Shown here piece after piece: positions 17,462 to 27,135 of a DNA stretch of 64,000 bases (position 1 is its first letter; every line of letters starts with the position of its first letter). The stretch lies in contig NZ_AP025018.1 of the NCBI RefSeq assembly GCF_019977735.1, positions 3,720,001 through 3,784,000 on the forward strand, written 5' to 3'. The notes under the pieces were generated by a model that was not told where the DNA came from, searched no databases, and saw only the letters and a program-made list of their open reading frames with translations. The position numbers and the translations under genes are program-made. This stretch comes from Calothrix sp. PCC 7716. Its GTDB lineage: Bacteria > Cyanobacteriota > Cyanobacteriia > Cyanobacteriales > Nostocaceae.

Positions 17462-19111
17462 ATGAAAACTTCTATGTTGTCGGATATTCAAAATGAAGCA
17501 ATGCATAAGGCAGAGTTAGACGGATACATAGGAAAATTTTTAAATAATCGTTATTTAATTAGAGATTTAATTGGCAAAGGTGGAATGGGCAGGGTTTACC
17601 TGGCTGAAGATGCTGCTAAAGGTGGAATGCCTGTAGCTGTCAAAATTCTATCTTTAAGTATTGATAACCAGCAAATCTCACAACGCTTTGGTAGAGAAAT
17701 TTTTATCGGCGCCCAATTAGGACGTAAGAGTAAACAAATTGCTCGCGTTTTGAGCTACGGCATCACCGATGATAAAATTCCGTTTTATGTGATGGAATAC
17801 CTACAAGGTAGAAATCTCAAAGCTATTATTAAATCCAATTCATTAAATTTAACTAAATCATTAGAAATTCTCTATCAAATTTGCTTAGGTTTACAATGCG
17901 CGCATCAAGGTATTAGCCTCAAAGGTGAAATATACCCTGTTTTACACCGCGACATTAAACCTGAAAATATCTTTATTGCCGAAGATTCAAAACAAGGGGA
18001 TGTAGTAAAAATACTCGATTTTGGCATTGCTAAGTTCTTAACCGAACGTGCTGGAATGACGCTTACAGAATCTTTTATTGGTAGTTTGCCTTACTGCTCT
18101 CCAGAACATATGGAAGGACGCAAATTGATAGATGTGCGTTCTGATATATATAGTTTGGGAGTACTAATGTACGAAATGCTTACAGGAGAACACCCTTTTG
18201 CCCTCAAAACCAATTCGTTTGGAGATTGGTATCAAGCACATAAGTTTCAAGCACCACCAACATTTAAAGAAATTAACCCTGACTTGAAAATTCCCAGAGA
18301 GCTTATTGAACTAGTAATGACTTGTTTAGCAAAAGAAGTCAAAAATCGTCCTCAAGATATGGGAAAAGTTTTAAGTAGTTTGGAGCGTATCCAACAGTTG
18401 GAGAATGGCGAAGTTCTTAACTCAACAAACCAATCTTACAATTCCGCAAATGTACAACTAGTACCCGTTACCTCAATATCCGAAAAAATTTGTTTGCAGA
18501 AAACATGGCCTGTGAACAAACCAAAGGCACTTATTTGCTTTCCACATCTACTACAATCAACCCAAGGTAGCATCCCTACCCTATGGGCAATGTTACCTAA
18601 AAAAGAAATAGATGTACTAGTTAAGCAAATCAGTAATACTGAATTTATCTTTCAGAAAAATTTGTACCCCTTATTGCTTTGGGTAACAACCTTATGTGAT
18701 AAAAAGTTTGATTTAACACGCTGGTTGTCGTATTTTCTCGACATGAAAGATAGCAAGAGCCAAAAAATTGCACAAGCTCTTGTGAATACAGGTTATTACC
18801 ATTTACTGTTTTTCTCGCTTGAGAATCCGGGTAAGTGTGAAAAAGTAATAACCCTCACCTTGTCTGCACTTCAACGTCAACAAATTATTGATTGTTTAGA
18901 GTCGATTGAAAATACAAAGTCAATTATCGAATTGAATGAGAGCAAAAATATGTTGCGGTTACATCTGGAAAAAAAGAAGCCAGAAATTATCAGCCAATTA
19001 GCCGAAAACCAGCGAAATCAAAAATTCAGCGTTCGAGAATGGCTTAACTATGCTGTCTCCAAAGTCTCGCGCGTCGTCTCACGCCCAGTATTTCGAGGCA
19101 AAAGTGTATAA
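17462..19111 (+). CDS. Eukaryotic-type Ser/Thr protein kinase
   Basis: A 549-residue kinase. The domain covers about residues 29-305: glycine loop IGKGGMGRVYLAED, VAVKIL lysine, catalytic loop LHRDIKPEN with Asp164, metal-binding Asp186 in ILDFGIAK, GSLPYCSPEH activation-segment end, and the conserved DVRSDIYSLGVLMYEMLTG. The C-terminal 240 residues match no domain I can name; they contain Trp- and Leu-rich helical stretches and no membrane segment, so the protein looks cytoplasmic. It phosphorylates Ser/Thr in unknown targets. It is transcribed toward the tRNA gene, and a second, membrane-anchored kinase lies convergent on the other side. Confidence 0.88.
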   Translation: MKTSMLSDIQNEAMHKAELDGYIGKFLNNRYLIRDLIGKGGMGRVYLAEDAAKGGMPVAVKILSLSIDNQQISQRFGREIFIGAQLGRKSKQIARVLSYGITDDKIPFYVMEYLQGRNLKAIIKSNSLNLTKSLEILYQICLGLQCAHQGISLKGEIYPVLHRDIKPENIFIAEDSKQGDVVKILDFGIAKFLTERAGMTLTESFIGSLPYCSPEHMEGRKLIDVRSDIYSLGVLMYEMLTGEHPFALKTNSFGDWYQAHKFQAPPTFKEINPDLKIPRELIELVMTCLAKEVKNRPQDMGKVLSSLERIQQLENGEVLNSTNQSYNSANVQLVPVTSISEKICLQKTWPVNKPKALICFPHLLQSTQGSIPTLWAMLPKKEIDVLVKQISNTEFIFQKNLYPLLLWVTTLCDKKFDLTRWLSYFLDMKDSKSQKIAQALVNTGYYHLLFFSLENPGKCEKVITLTLSALQRQQIIDCLESIENTKSIIELNESKNMLRLHLEKKKPEIISQLAENQRNQKFSVREWLNYAVSKVSRVVSRPVFRGKSV

Positions 19112-19178
19112 ATAAGTACAAAAAAATCTTAATTGGCGCCACTTGATAAAATTTAGTTGATAAAATTCAAAGAGGCAC

Positions 19179-19207
19179 TTGACAAAATTATTTTATCTGA
19201 GCATAAT
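19179..19207 (+). promoter_or_regulatory. Sigma70-type promoter for tRNA-Asp
   Basis: TTGACA at 19179-19184 and CATAAT at 19202-19207 are separated by 17 bases. The mature tRNA starts 50 bases further on, fitting a short 5' leader processed by RNase P. Confidence 0.7.
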
Positions 19208-19256
19208 GAATAAGTTGCCGAAAAGAGCAGACGCTCTTTAAAAGAAACTACTACTT

Positions 19257-19330
19257 GGGGTCGTAGTTCAATCGGTTAGAGCACCGCCCTGTCACGGCGG
19301 AAGTTGCGAGTTCGAGCCTCGTCGACCCCG
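19257..19330 (+). tRNA. tRNA-Asp (GTC anticodon)
   Basis: All arms fold. The acceptor stem is GGGGTCG with CGACCCC, the D-arm GTTC/GAGC, the anticodon stem CCGCC/GGCGG around loop CTGTCAC with anticodon GTC, and the T-arm has GTTCGAGC. The discriminator base is G at 19330 and CCA is not encoded, usual for cyanobacteria. Confidence 0.95.
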
Positions 19331-19348
19331 TCTCAAAACGTTAATAAT

Positions 19349-21772
19349 TTACTGAAGGCTGACGCTAACTGAGTAATGTGACTCATTGATAGTTGCTACT
19401 TCCAGTATGAAATCTCCGCGTGTGGATACTGAACCTTGCCATTGGGTTGTTTGGTTCACAGATGTAGTTATAGCGGTGGCAATAGTAATACCATCTGGGT
19501 CGATTACTTTTATATTTATGTCACCTTCTAGTAAATCTAATGTTAGCTGTTGTCCTTGTTCGCAAGTGATTGTATAGCGAGCAATTTGATTTGCTCTTGA
19601 TTCTCCTTCGAGTACGGTATTCCCAGAACCTTGTAAAATGCTAATTGGTGGAACCGTTATTAGCTGTGAGTCTCCAACTTGTTTCTGTGTCTTAGATATA
19701 GAAGTGCGAGGAGTACGGATTTTCAATTGATGTTTATTTAAATAAACCCGTAAACCTGCTACCATCCATCCTGTTATTATTAAAGCCAGAGCTGGAGCAA
19801 TAAGAGGTACCCAGCCGGACTGCATAAAAATATAAAATGTAGTTACTAGCAATACGAGCAATATCGCAACTTTGCTAGGGAATAAAACCCAAAAGCGACG
19901 TAGTGGCCACGAGAGAATACCTCCAGCGAGTGCCCAAAAACTAATCCATGCTATTTGCTCATATTCTGACCAAATTTTTAATAAAGGACGATTATTAGTT
20001 ACAGCGTTCAAAATTTGACTAACTGCTTGTGCTTGAAGTTCTACACCGCTAATTCGGCGCCGTTGACTATAGGGAGTGTAAAAACCTGGGTTAGATTTTG
20101 ATATACTCGTGCCAACTATAATAATACGGTCTTTCACCGATTCAGGGTTGATTCGATTTGCCAGCACCTCATCTACAGTAACTTCTTGTGCGACTTTACC
20201 GACTGAATGATAATCAAGCATAATTTCATAACCCCGCGCATCAGGTGTTCTACGATACCCACCAGAATTAGAATTGAGGGGTTGTATTGAGACTTGTCCT
20301 ATTTTCCACTCCCCTTTTGGAGTAAAGTTAGCTTGTAAACCTTTCTGTTGAAGAAATTCAGTTGCAAGTAAAGCTGCAAAGGAGTATTTAGCTGTGCATT
20401 TTTTGCTGATGTCAGGATTGGCAAATAGTAAACTGCGTCGCACAATATTATCGTCGTCTACCAACACATCGTTAAAACCGATGTTTTCGATTGGTAGTGA
20501 AGGTGGTAAAATTGCTGGTTGTGATGAGCTACCAAGACTACAAACACCAATAATATTATTATTTTGATTATTCTTTTCCCTATTAAAAACAGCTAATTTT
20601 TGTTGAGGCTTATATAAATTTAAGCCTATTACACTTGGTTTGTAAGATTGAAGCTTAATTAATAGCTTATTTATAGTATCGTTAGATATGTTTTCATCAC
20701 CAACATTAACTACTAATAAGTTTCGGTCGGTATTGTGGTTCGCTTGTTCTTCGTAACTTAAACTTTGGTAAAACTCAGTTGTAAACCGCAACCGCATCAT
20801 TCGGTCGTAAGCTGCAAGTTCCAATGGTTGAAATAATTTTAGTTCACGAACTCCCAAAACCAATGCTATGGTTATTAACCAACTGGCGCCAATAATACTT
20901 AAACCACTACGATAAAATTGTTTCCAAGTGTAACGTTTATTTGCTAAATCCGGATTTGTTATTTCTTGTAAAGCTTGTAATACTTCAGTTGCAGATTGAT
21001 AGCGAGTACGATAATCGTAGCGCACCATCTTATCGATAATATCCGCTAGCTTGTTACTAACTCTAGCTTGATGGCGCCAAACTATTTCACCAGTATTAGG
21101 GTCTTCGGGTAACTTTGAAGGACGTAAGCCAGTTACCGCCTGAATTGCTACTATACCTAATGCGTAAATATCACTATTTAGTCTCGGTTTACCAACAGAT
21201 TGCTCATTTGGCATATATCCTTGAGTGCCAATTGCAACACTCATTTCCGATTGCCCCGAATTATTTGGTATTTGACGAATTTGTTTAACCGCACCAAAAT
21301 CAATCAAAACCAACTTGCCATCGCTTGCACGCCGAATTAAATTGCTCGGTTTAATATCCCGATGAATACAGTTGTGCGCGTGGACAAATACTAAAATACT
21401 AAGAATATCTTGCAAAAGCATAATTACCTGGGCTTCATCAAACTTAGCATTATTAACTAACTCATCAGACAGTGAAATACCATCAATAAATTCTTGAACT
21501 AAGTAAAATTCCTCGTTTTCTTCAAAATATGCGAGTAATTGGGGTATTTGCTCGTGGCGACCAAGCTGCTCAAGAATTTCTGCCTCTGTATTAAATAGGC
21601 GCCGCGCAAGTTCCAAAAAATTTAATTCCCTACTGGCAGGCTGGAGATGCTTGACAACACATCTAGGATTACCAGGGCGCCGAGTATCTTCGGCAACATA
21701 AATGCGCCCAAATCCCCCACCTCCAATAGCTGCGATAATTCGATAACGTCCGTCTTGTAGACTCTTTAGCAT
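19349..21772 (-). CDS. Membrane Ser/Thr kinase with CHASE2 sensor domain and PPC-like tail
   Basis: An 807-residue multidomain kinase. The kinase domain (about 8-270) shows [32 protein letters not shown] and [12 protein letters not shown] membrane segment ([14 protein letters not shown], about 294-307) leads to an extracytoplasmic CHASE2 domain (about 325-610; [38 protein letters not shown]-like PYSQRR), then three membrane segments (about 610-685). The C-terminus (about 725-807; [29 protein letters not shown]) resembles a PPC-type beta domain. CHASE2 senses an extracellular cue and the kinase passes it to cytoplasmic targets. It ends 18 bases beyond the convergent tRNA gene. Confidence 0.85.
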   Translation of the reverse strand: MLKSLQDGRYRIIAAIGGGGFGRIYVAEDTRRPGNPRCVVKHLQPASRELNFLELARRLFNTEAEILEQLGRHEQIPQLLAYFEENEEFYLVQEFIDGISLSDELVNNAKFDEAQVIMLLQDILSILVFVHAHNCIHRDIKPSNLIRRASDGKLVLIDFGAVKQIRQIPNNSGQSEMSVAIGTQGYMPNEQSVGKPRLNSDIYALGIVAIQAVTGLRPSKLPEDPNTGEIVWRHQARVSNKLADIIDKMVRYDYRTRYQSATEVLQALQEITNPDLANKRYTWKQFYRSGLSIIGASWLITIALVLGVRELKLFQPLELAAYDRMMRLRFTTEFYQSLSYEEQANHNTDRNLLVVNVGDENISNDTINKLLIKLQSYKPSVIGLNLYKPQQKLAVFNREKNNQNNNIIGVCSLGSSSQPAILPPSLPIENIGFNDVLVDDDNIVRRSLLFANPDISKKCTAKYSFAALLATEFLQQKGLQANFTPKGEWKIGQVSIQPLNSNSGGYRRTPDARGYEIMLDYHSVGKVAQEVTVDEVLANRINPESVKDRIIIVGTSISKSNPGFYTPYSQRRRISGVELQAQAVSQILNAVTNNRPLLKIWSEYEQIAWISFWALAGGILSWPLRRFWVLFPSKVAILLVLLVTTFYIFMQSGWVPLIAPALALIITGWMVAGLRVYLNKHQLKIRTPRTSISKTQKQVGDSQLITVPPISILQGSGNTVLEGESRANQIARYTITCEQGQQLTLDLLEGDINIKVIDPDGITIATAITTSVNQTTQWQGSVSTRGDFILEVATINESHYSVSVSLQ

Positions 21773-22171
21773 CGTAATAGGATATAGAAACCCTGTTTCT
21801 AGAAACCGGGTTTCTTAAATCTTAGTATAAAGTTGACACTACTTGTAGGTTGGGTGTAAACGGAGTTTTCCCGAAGGGTAGGCTTTGCTCCCCCCAACTT
21901 CCAAGCTACGATTAAATATTTGTAACATAATCTACATAAAACTTCATAATTAATCTTTAATACAATATATTTACAAATAGTTTTTAGATAAATGATAAGA
22001 GCTAACTCGACATTTCAAGTTATCTGTGTTAGCTAGATTATAAATAACGAAAAAATAATAAAACCTTTAGAAAACAATAAATAGGCGATAATAGCAACTA
22101 AAAAGGTTGACTTTAATGACTGATTTCATTAATTATCTTAAAGACACTGGACATTAGCTAGTGAGGGAAAG
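21773..22171. other. Divergent intergenic region with a hairpin repeat
   Basis: An AGAAACC-type repeat lies at 21785-21816; its arms AGAAACCCTGTTTCT and AGAAACCGGGTTTCT pair with one mismatch. The rest is AT-rich, without a gene. It separates the kinase gene from the antiporter gene, so promoters for both should lie here, but no clear -35/-10 pair was found. Confidence 0.6.
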
Positions 22172-24358
22172 ATGCATATAGTCGTTGTAGTTTTACTTGA
22201 AATTCTAGTAGTAATAGGGTTATCAAGGTTTGTCGGGGTGGCATTTAGATGGATTAATCAACCATTAGTAATCGGTGAAATTGTTGCTGGCATTATGCTG
22301 GGGCCTTCGCTACTGGGTCTGGTTGCTCCTGGGTTTGCAGCTACTTTATTTCCTTCTGAAGCAGTTCCTTTTTTAAATATGCTGTCGCAGGTAGGGTTAA
22401 TATTTTTCATGTTCTTGATTGGGTTGGAATTAAACCCAAAATACCTGACAGGCAATTTGGAAACAGCAATATTGACATCGCATATCAGTATATTAGTGCC
22501 TTTTTGTCTAGGTACTTTTTTAGCGGTAATACTGTATCCTTTAGTTTCTGTTAGCAGTGTACCGTTTACTGCATTTGCTTTATTTCTAGGCGCCGCAATG
22601 TCTATTACAGCGTTTCCAGTATTAGCGCGCATTATAACCGAAAATAACTTGCAGCGTACTAGATTGGGAACATTAGCATTAACTTGTGCAGCAGTTGATG
22701 ATGTAACAGCTTGGTGTGTACTAGCTGTTGCAATTGCTGTTGCGCGTAATGGTAGTATCGACCAAAAAGCAGTATTAACGATTATTGAGAGTTTATTCTA
22801 CATCGGTTTCATGTTTACTGTAGGACGTTGGTTTCTCAAACGTCTTTCTCGCTATTATGAACGTGCTGGACGCTTAAGTCAGTTAACAATGGCTCTGATT
22901 TATAGCGGTGTAGTTGCATCAGCATTAATTACAGAATACATCGGAATACACCTAATTTTTGGTGCCTTTTTGCTTGGGGCTGTGATGCCGAAAAATGAGG
23001 GTTTAGTACGCGAACTTGCCGTTAAAACTGAAGATTTTGTCTTAATATTTTTGTTACCCGTGTTTTTTGCGTATAGTGGATTGAAAACACAAATCGGTTT
23101 ACTCAATAGTCCACAATTATGGGGATTATGTTTACTTGTATTATTAGTTGCAATTGCAGGTAAATATATCGGGACTTACATTGCCGCACGGGTTTGTGGA
23201 ATCAATAAGCGTGAAGCATCTGCTCTTGGTTGGTTAATGAATACTCGTGGTTTAACAGAGCTGATAGTTCTTAACATTGGTTTGGAGCTAAAAGTCATTT
23301 CGCCGCTTCTATTTACAATGCTGGTGATTATGGCATTGGTGACAACGTTTATGACTTCCCCATTGCTGGAGCTAACATATCCTAAACGTTTGATACGTAA
23401 AGATATTATTGAGCCAAAAATGGATACTGAAGAAATTAATGGCGCCGCAACGGTTAGTGTCTCTTCAAGTGAACATCCTTACCGAATTTTGGTACCAGTT
23501 GCGAACCCCAGCACCCAAAGAGGATTACTACATTTAGCAACTGCAATTAGTTTTAATCGTCAGCAAAACACCATAGTAAACCCCTTGAGCTTAATTGAGC
23601 TTCCTGAAGACTATGCTTTTGAAAGTACTCCAGCCGAAGCTGAGAAAATGATTCGCCAACGTCAGCAAGAGTTAGAAGAACTTATTTATCGTTTCGACCC
23701 AGCAAATTCTTATCAAATTCAGCCAATTGTTAGAATTACCAATAACGTCGCGCGCGAAACTACCCAAATTGCCCACATTGAGCAAGCGAACTTAATATTA
23801 CTTGGTTGGCACCGTCCAGCTTTCAGTAAAAATCGTCTAGGTGGCAGAGTCGGTCAAATTCTTTCTACTGCCGATGTTGATGTCGCAGTGTATATAGATA
23901 GAGGTCAACAAAAAATAGAAAGTATCTTAGTACCCTTTTCTGCCAATATTCATGACGATTTAGCTATCATTTTGGCACTAAGACTACTACTAAATAAAGA
24001 TACTTGTACAGTTAAAATACTTCAAGTCGTCACAGATAAACACATCAAAAAAGAATTGAGTTACGAAGTGCAAACACTCATGGAACAGCTACCATCTAGT
24101 GTACGCGAACGTATCTATGTAGAAACCGTTGAAGCAGTTGAACCAATTCAAGCAGTAGTTGCAGCATCTGAAGGAATTGATTTAACCATTGCCGGAACTA
24201 GTCGTGCTTGGGGTATTGAACGGCAAACTCTTGGTAGATATACTGACCAACTAGCAATTTACTGTCGTTCCTCGCTTTTAATTACCCGTCGCTACAGTCC
24301 AGTTACTGCACACCTAACATCTGTACTTGCAGATATGCACTCACAAGTTGCTAGTTAG
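22172..24358 (+). CDS. CPA2-type cation:proton antiporter with universal-stress-protein-like domain
   Basis: A 728-residue membrane protein. Roughly residues 1-400 form about 12 membrane segments of the Na+/H+ exchanger fold; the motifs GEIVAGIMLGPSLLG, FFMFLIGLELN and AAVDDVTAW (the paired-Asp ion site of the CPA2 group) are visible. From about 430 a soluble tail holds two universal-stress-like folds (YRILVPVANPSTQRGLLHLA; ESILVPFSANIHDDLAI; TIAGTSRAWG), likely cytoplasmic and regulatory. It should exchange Na+ or K+ for protons across the plasma or thylakoid membrane. The small secreted-protein gene follows 26 bases later and may be co-transcribed. Confidence 0.88.
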   Translation: MHIVVVVLLEILVVIGLSRFVGVAFRWINQPLVIGEIVAGIMLGPSLLGLVAPGFAATLFPSEAVPFLNMLSQVGLIFFMFLIGLELNPKYLTGNLETAILTSHISILVPFCLGTFLAVILYPLVSVSSVPFTAFALFLGAAMSITAFPVLARIITENNLQRTRLGTLALTCAAVDDVTAWCVLAVAIAVARNGSIDQKAVLTIIESLFYIGFMFTVGRWFLKRLSRYYERAGRLSQLTMALIYSGVVASALITEYIGIHLIFGAFLLGAVMPKNEGLVRELAVKTEDFVLIFLLPVFFAYSGLKTQIGLLNSPQLWGLCLLVLLVAIAGKYIGTYIAARVCGINKREASALGWLMNTRGLTELIVLNIGLELKVISPLLFTMLVIMALVTTFMTSPLLELTYPKRLIRKDIIEPKMDTEEINGAATVSVSSSEHPYRILVPVANPSTQRGLLHLATAISFNRQQNTIVNPLSLIELPEDYAFESTPAEAEKMIRQRQQELEELIYRFDPANSYQIQPIVRITNNVARETTQIAHIEQANLILLGWHRPAFSKNRLGGRVGQILSTADVDVAVYIDRGQQKIESILVPFSANIHDDLAIILALRLLLNKDTCTVKILQVVTDKHIKKELSYEVQTLMEQLPSSVRERIYVETVEAVEPIQAVVAASEGIDLTIAGTSRAWGIERQTLGRYTDQLAIYCRSSLLITRRYSPVTAHLTSVLADMHSQVAS

Positions 24359-24384
24359 AAATTAAATAAAGAAAGGGGATTTTT

Positions 24385-24873
24385 ATGCATCAATTTAACG
24401 TCAAATCTCTAACCTTTTACGCTGTTGCCATAACTTCAGTCTTGATTTTGTTTAAAGTCGTTACAGCATATGGAGAAAGCCAACTCAAAGCTCCAAAATC
24501 TGTCTTCGGCAAATACTATATTACACTTGCCGAAAATTTATCTAACTGCAAACAAAATACTTTGGTATTAGATATTCAACAATCAGGAATTTTTCTGAAT
24601 GCGTCTTTATCGACTCCAACCAACCAAAAAATATCTACCCACAGAGAAAAAAATCCTTCGCTAAATGGCAAATTTAATAATAATTCTTTCAGCTTATCTG
24701 GAAGGGTTGATAACACTAGATTGTGTAATGCCATACCTGAAACGTTACAAGCTAGCTTAGTACCAGAAGGTGGACTTTCTGGACAAATCACTTTCAAAGA
24801 TGTGCCAAAATCGATTAAATTTAATGCTATTCTCCAGAAACCTCAAGAGCAATCAACACAGTCATTCAAATAA
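24385..24873 (+). CDS. Conserved small exported protein, function unknown
   Basis: A 162-residue protein with a hydrophobic N-terminus (FYAVAITSVLILFKVVTAYG, residues 11-30), either signal peptide or membrane anchor. The rest is predicted beta-rich, with two Cys (LSNCKQN, TRLCNAI) that could form a disulfide, and a repeated pattern of short strands with NGKFNNNSFSLSGRV. I recognise no named family. It lies 26 bases after the antiporter gene and 34 before the AMIN gene, suggesting a shared transcript and an envelope role. Confidence 0.6.
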   Translation: MHQFNVKSLTFYAVAITSVLILFKVVTAYGESQLKAPKSVFGKYYITLAENLSNCKQNTLVLDIQQSGIFLNASLSTPTNQKISTHREKNPSLNGKFNNNSFSLSGRVDNTRLCNAIPETLQASLVPEGGLSGQITFKDVPKSIKFNAILQKPQEQSTQSFK

Positions 24874-24907
24874 ATCTTGAGTGTTTTAAATAGCAAAGGA
24901 TGATAAT

Positions 24908-25909
24908 ATGCTGAAACGAAGTAGAAGTACGAGTAAACGATTTTTTAGTTTACTGTTGTGGCGCCGTCTTAACGCTAGTAATTGGTATAAGCGATTATTA
25001 TCAACTAGCATAGTAAGTCTGTGTGGAGTATTAACACTTTCTAGCATGACTATCGCCGTCGCACCAAATGCTCAACTTCAAGATTGGCGGTTTTCTCCAG
25101 AATTTGGACAACTTGAATTTACTCTATCTGCTGTTTCTCAACCAAAAGTTTTCTTTCTTTCTCAACCAGAGCGCTTGGTTATAGACTTACCAGGAACAAA
25201 ATTAGGCTTTGTACCAACTCAACAAAATTATTCTGGCGCCATTCAACGTATTCGTCTATCTCAACTCAACGAGAGCGTTACACGTATTGTCTTAGACTTG
25301 GCGCCAGGAACACCAATAAATCCAAGCCAAGTACTCGTACAACCAACCTCTCCTACTAGTTGGGTATTACGACCATTTGCTAACTTTGCAAACAACATCC
25401 CACAAGGAATTTACGCACCACAACCACTTAACAATAATATCCCGCAAGGAATCTACGCACCTCAACCACCGAACAATAATATCCCGCAAGGAATCTACGC
25501 ACCACAACCACCGAACAATAATATCCCACAATCTCTAAACGCACCTTTACCACCAAACAATACGGCGCCCATTTATATACCACAACAACCAGGAATAATT
25601 ACACCACCTGGCGCCAGTCTACCCTCAACAAACACCAATATTCAGCAGCAGCAACAACCATTTGTGAGCGTGCCTCCACTCACTATTAATAACACTTCAC
25701 CAATACCAGGCTCAATACTTCCACCAGCAACCTTTCCAAACCCATCTGGAGGAATTATTAACACTCCACCATTAATTACGCCTAACAATAACTTTCCTAC
25801 TACTATAGTTCCCACAACTATAGTCCCAACATCCCCAAATATTCCAATAACCAATACTAATCCTAATGACATCGTTCCTTGGGGGCAAAACTTACCAACT
25901 CAAAGATAG
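24908..25909 (+). CDS. AMIN-domain protein with Pro/Asn-rich repeats
   Basis: A 333-residue envelope protein. A long basic N-region and hydrophobic stretch (about 28-50, SIVSLCGVLTLSSMTIAVA) suggest export. The AMIN domain follows (about 55-155: LQDWRFSPEFGQLEFTLS, RLVIDLPGTKLG, IRLSQLNESVTRIVLDL), a peptidoglycan-associated localisation module of AmiC- and PilQ-type proteins. The remainder is low-complexity, including four tandem 14-residue units NNNIPQGIYAPQPP (DNA about 25391-25560), the last one diverged. No amidase or secretin domain is attached, so the protein may only anchor or scaffold at the cell wall. Confidence 0.8.
   Translation: MLKRSRSTSKRFFSLLLWRRLNASNWYKRLLSTSIVSLCGVLTLSSMTIAVAPNAQLQDWRFSPEFGQLEFTLSAVSQPKVFFLSQPERLVIDLPGTKLGFVPTQQNYSGAIQRIRLSQLNESVTRIVLDLAPGTPINPSQVLVQPTSPTSWVLRPFANFANNIPQGIYAPQPLNNNIPQGIYAPQPPNNNIPQGIYAPQPPNNNIPQSLNAPLPPNNTAPIYIPQQPGIITPPGASLPSTNTNIQQQQQPFVSVPPLTINNTSPIPGSILPPATFPNPSGGIINTPPLITPNNNFPTTIVPTTIVPTSPNIPITNTNPNDIVPWGQNLPTQR
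25391..25560 (+). repeat. 42-bp tandem repeat inside the AMIN gene
   Basis: Four in-frame copies of a 42-bp unit encode NNNIPQGIYAPQPP or close variants. Copies two and three are nearly identical at the DNA level, and the fourth has changed to PQSLNAPLPP, so copy number may vary between strains. Confidence 0.75.
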
Positions 25910-25912
25910 ATA

Positions 25913-25937
25913 GTAGGGTGGGCACTGCCCACCATAC
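25913..25937. repeat. Dispersed GGTGGGCACTGCCCACC palindrome
   Basis: GGTGGGC and GCCCACC arms flank ACT between two convergent genes, immediately after the AMIN stop. A second copy lies at 41526-41550 in the rpoA-rplQ gap. No T-run follows, so terminator function is uncertain. Confidence 0.75.
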
Positions 25938-25943
25938 TTTTGA

Positions 25944-26483
25944 CTAAAATCTGTCTGTTTCTTGGGGTGTGCCAACTGCCCCAGGTTGACTAAGAAACAA
26001 GTTTTGGGCTGCTTCGTTTTGATAAATACAGCGAATATCAGGTTTTTCACTACCTAAATCACCCGTAAAACCAAAAGTGTTCAAACGGTTTCTACATTCA
26101 TTAACCTGTTGAGCAGTTACAAGCTTTTTCGATTCTAAAAGCGCCCAGTTGTTTTGGCGAATAACACATCCAGGACGCATACTCGGTTGAGCAACGTAAA
26201 CGTTAAACGGGTTGAGCGTTACGAACAAGCGCGCGTCCATAACCATTGCGCTAGCTCCATACTGAACACAAATTTCAGGGTTTGGCGCCTTGGTATCAAT
26301 AAATTCACGTGACGCCACATTTGAAGGAGTTAATGTAGTAGTCGAACTAAAAGCTATACCAATCCCAATACCCAATACAAACACCCCTCCCAAAATCGCA
26401 ATAGTCGTGAAGTTGAAAAGTGGGGATTGTAAAGCAGATGGTTTAGAAGTAGTAGCTTGTCTACCGGGAGGTCTGCGTCTCAT
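25944..26483 (-). CDS. DUF3172 protein
   Basis: A 179-residue protein with a basic N-terminus, a single membrane segment (TTIAILGGVFVLGIGIGIAFS, about 27-47) and a soluble domain with three Cys (EICVQYG, GCVIRQN, ECRNRL, RCIYQN) and NPFNVYVAQPSMRPGC. It matches the cyanobacterial/plastid-lineage family DUF3172, whose role is unknown. The single anchor suggests a thylakoid or plasma-membrane protein with most of its mass on one side. It converges with the AMIN gene and is in the same direction as ndhN, 172 bases downstream of it. Confidence 0.8.
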   Translation of the reverse strand: MRRRPPGRQATTSKPSALQSPLFNFTTIAILGGVFVLGIGIGIAFSSTTTLTPSNVASREFIDTKAPNPEICVQYGASAMVMDARLFVTLNPFNVYVAQPSMRPGCVIRQNNWALLESKKLVTAQQVNECRNRLNTFGFTGDLGSEKPDIRCIYQNEAAQNLFLSQPGAVGTPQETDRF

Positions 26484-26590
26484 TTTTAAATTATGAGTTA
26501 GTTTAATTGAAGTATCAGGAGCAAGTAGTTTAAATCTAAACTGCTTTCCCCTCTATATAAGTATGACTAATATTTTGAATAATTGTGTCA

Positions 26591-26646
26591 CTTGTGGCAC
26601 AGGCATCCTGCCTGTGTCATAGTCAAGCATCTTGCCTGTGCCACAT
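26591..26646. repeat. Palindromic mini-element, short copy
   Basis: It begins CTTGTGGCACAGGCATCC and ends GCCTGTGCCACA, with inner AGGCATCCTGCCT and GCATCTTGC hairpin segments. It is the same architecture as the copies at 2549, 59529 and 62717 but without tandem expansion of the ends. Confidence 0.7.
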
Positions 26647-26655
26647 AATATGTTA

Positions 26656-27135
26656 TTAGCTAGCAACAGCCAAAGTTTTCTCTAAAGGTGTCCAACGGAA
26701 ACTGCGGTCACCTCCCCGTTCGATAATTACCTTAACTTTAGGTTCCATACTAGGTAACGCAGCTAAATATTCTATCTCTTGGTCAGAAAGAATATGTCCC
26801 TCAATAATCCACAATACAAGTCCCTTTGACTTTGGTGGTAACTGTTCGATTTGGTACGACAAAATTGGTGGTACATAGTATACAGCACCAACAGCCGCAC
26901 CACTACCAGTACTCTTTTTACCAAGGTGTGGAGGTCTTACACCGTGAATGCGAGTTAAATAAGCAGCCACGTCACCCAAACCGCGCGCAGTAATATTGAG
27001 AGTTGCGTATCCGTTTGCACGTATACGGCGCCGATACCGACCCTCAAAACCGCCTTCGAGTGGTACGTAAACGCCAAGGGCGCCGTATTTCTCCAAATCG
27101 CGGATTAATCCTTTACCAGTGGTTATTAGTGCCAT
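26656..27135 (-). CDS. ndhN: NAD(P)H-quinone oxidoreductase subunit N
   Basis: A 159-residue protein matching NdhN at full length: MALITTGKGLIRDLEKYGAL at the start, GGFEGRYRRRIRANGY and the central LTRIHGVRPPHLGKK. NdhN is an oxygenic-photosynthesis-specific peripheral subunit of NDH-1, helping to attach the cytoplasmic arm that takes electrons from ferredoxin in respiration, cyclic electron flow and CO2 uptake. It is transcribed away from the ribosomal protein cluster. It is the strongest single taxonomic marker here for a cyanobacterium. Confidence 0.95.
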   Translation of the reverse strand: MALITTGKGLIRDLEKYGALGVYVPLEGGFEGRYRRRIRANGYATLNITARGLGDVAAYLTRIHGVRPPHLGKKSTGSGAAVGAVYYVPPILSYQIEQLPPKSKGLVLWIIEGHILSDQEIEYLAALPSMEPKVKVIIERGGDRSFRWTPLEKTLAVAS

